From CAVONV01 sp963697355 (GTDB lineage: Bacteria; Acidobacteriota; Vicinamibacteria; Marinacidobacterales; DATDRI01), in the NCBI GenBank assembly GCA_963697355.1, contig CAVONV010000011.1, positions 124,001 to 188,000 on the forward strand: DNA of 64,000 nt, written 5' to 3'. Of the stretch, positions 62,979 to 64,000 are shown piece by piece. Numbering within the stretch: position 1 is the first letter of the stretch; the number at the start of each line of letters is the position of its first letter. Below the pieces are notes generated by a model that did not search any database, had not been told where the DNA came from, and saw nothing but the letters and a program-made list of their open reading frames with translations. A program made the translations under genes and the position numbers.

Positions 62979-64000
62979 ATGGTGTCTTTAGGGAAACCGC
63001 TGGTTGTCAAAGGTCGTTTTGGAGACGCCACCATCTTCGAGGCCTTGCATATCATCGGGTGGCTGAAGAAGACCGGATGTCTCCGAGTCGAAGCGCCTCC
63101 TGTCCGCGGCTTCGTGCTGATCCGTAACGGTCTGGTTGTCAGTGCCTATACGCGATCTTCCGTCAGCCAGATGATAGAAATCGGCAGAGGAAAGCGCGGC
63201 GGCGACAAGGAAGACTGGATACAGCAACAGATCCTCCTTGTCCTCGACGAGTTCGCCAATCTCACTGAAGGAGAGTTCTTTTTCTTCCAAGATACGGTAC
63301 TGAAAGCACCAGAGCTCGACCCAGAGGACTTGTCCAATATTGTCCTGGAACATGGTCTCAAAGCCGATCAACTCGCCCTTATCCTCGCCCACCAACGTGA
63401 CGAAATCCAGCATGCGGTTCCACAGCCCGATCTGCAACTCGATGAGTTGGCGAAACAGTCTCCGGGCCTTCATTCCCTATTCAGCAAACCAGCTTCCGAG
63501 GATTCGCCCACCGATGCTGGAGCTTCCAACACCATCCTGTTCGTGGACGACGAGGCACCGGTGCGGGAGATTGTAAGCGCAGAGCTACGGCTGGCAGGTT
63601 ATCAGGTGCGTGAAGCATCAGGCCCTACGGAAGCTGTTGGTATCGCTTTGGAGCTGGTGCGTTCCCGACAACCGAGCTTTGTTGTCGTCGTCGATCTCGG
63701 TATGCCCACAAGCTCGAAGCAGAGCTTCCAGGGCGGATTCGAGTTAGTGCAGAATCTCTTGAAGAACGGTATCGAGGCACCTGTCTTGCTCACGACAGAG
63801 AAACTGTCCGACCACTCGCGCGCAATCGCCAAGCGACTGGGGGTCCGCAATGTCGTTTTCAAACCCTCGTTGTCTAAGCTGGATGTGGATCAATACCGGT
63901 CCGATCTTCGAACATTTTCCACGTTGTTGGTCCAATTGCTGAAGGAGATTGAGCCCGCAGTCCATAAGCCTCGAGTCAAAGAAAGTGAGGAGGGAAAACC
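62979..64000 (+). CDS. DUF4388 and response-regulator receiver protein, truncated by the window
   Basis: At least 340 residues and still open at the right edge. The first ~150 residues form a DUF4388 (PATAN-type) domain (VVKGRFGDATIFEALHIIGWLKKTGCLRV, GFVLIRNGLVVSAY). A receiver domain begins at about residue 185: acidic pair in LFVDDEAPVREIV, phospho-acceptor Asp in VVVVDLGMPTS and the conserved Lys in VVFKPS. This order is known from motility and adhesion regulators of delta-proteobacteria and acidobacteria. ATG 62979 and GTG 62982 are both possible; AGAGG at 62971 is spaced better for the GTG. Confidence 0.85.
   Translation, partial: MVSLGKPLVVKGRFGDATIFEALHIIGWLKKTGCLRVEAPPVRGFVLIRNGLVVSAYTRSSVSQMIEIGRGKRGGDKEDWIQQQILLVLDEFANLTEGEFFFFQDTVLKAPELDPEDLSNIVLEHGLKADQLALILAHQRDEIQHAVPQPDLQLDELAKQSPGLHSLFSKPASEDSPTDAGASNTILFVDDEAPVREIVSAELRLAGYQVREASGPTEAVGIALELVRSRQPSFVVVVDLGMPTSSKQSFQGGFELVQNLLKNGIEAPVLLTTEKLSDHSRAIAKRLGVRNVVFKPSLSKLDVDQYRSDLRTFSTLLVQLLKEIEPAVHKPRVKESEEGK

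Noticed and set aside
62704..62991. 95-codon open frame upstream of the response-regulator gene
   Set aside because: Composition is not protein-like, it has no ribosome-binding site, and it overlaps the start of a clearly recognisable gene in another frame.

Overview
The window reads like a moderately high-GC, Gram-negative chromosome. Outer-membrane-type proteins (an alginate-export-like porin, a DUF5916 barrel), lipoproteins, Tat signals, an Rnf complex and many secreted hydrolases are present. The mix (DUF5916, tandem secreted amidohydrolases, DUF885 and P1 peptidases, a PfkB/MTAP pair, MoxR-DUF58-transglutaminase) resembles Acidobacteriota or a related phylum, but no rRNA or marker gene is present to prove it.

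Layout. 1-4.8 kb: the start of an esterase-like lipoprotein, an N-acyl-D-amino-acid deacylase, a family 2 glycosyltransferase, pyruvate kinase and a GYD-domain protein. 4.9-7.2 kb: a bifunctional penicillin-binding protein. 7.4-13.7 kb (minus strand): a run reading MoxR ATPase, DUF58, TgpA-like transglutaminase, MFS exporter, nitrilase-family amidase. tRNA-Val(CAC), a PspC protein and PfkB kinase/MTA phosphorylase follow. 16.4-19.0 kb: methylmalonyl-CoA epimerase, MeaB and acyl-CoA dehydrogenase, pointing to propionyl-CoA or branched-chain acyl-CoA metabolism. 19-21.7 kb: a monofunctional transglycosylase, an unrecognised 41-residue ORF, HEPN/MNT and PIN/AbrB modules. 21.7-22.9 kb: an AttH/CrtC-like lipocalin.

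The centrepiece is 23.4-38.1 kb (plus strand). KorA and KorB, a canonical 2-oxoacid:ferredoxin oxidoreductase, are followed by two very large proteins that look derived from pyruvate:ferredoxin oxidoreductase but have a degenerate thiamine-diphosphate domain. Then come rnfC, D, G, E, A and a 51-residue Cys-rich membrane protein. No rnfB occurs in the window. My hypothesis is that 2-oxoacid oxidation feeds electrons through the large iron-sulfur proteins into an Rnf membrane pump, with these proteins perhaps replacing RnfB.

38-48 kb: a porin, a chagasin-like inhibitor, a Tat-exported glycosylasparaginase, an MDR-family reductase, a TIGR01777 epimerase, a DUF3014 protein, a radical SAM protein with an apparent Tat signal, an apparently exported kinase-fold protein, decayed PIN toxin genes and a P1 aminopeptidase. 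48-54 kb: DUF5916 protein and three tandem amidohydrolase paralogues, two of which lack the metal-binding HxH. 54.4-57.7 kb: a LolD/FtsX-type exporter. 58-62.5 kb: a KamA-like radical SAM enzyme, branched-chain aminotransferase and a DUF885 metallopeptidase. The window ends inside a DUF4388/response-regulator protein.

Four otherwise intact genes in the first 11 kb are each broken by what looks like one extra base. I recognised no such break in the other 53 kb, so a local base-calling problem is more likely than real gene loss.
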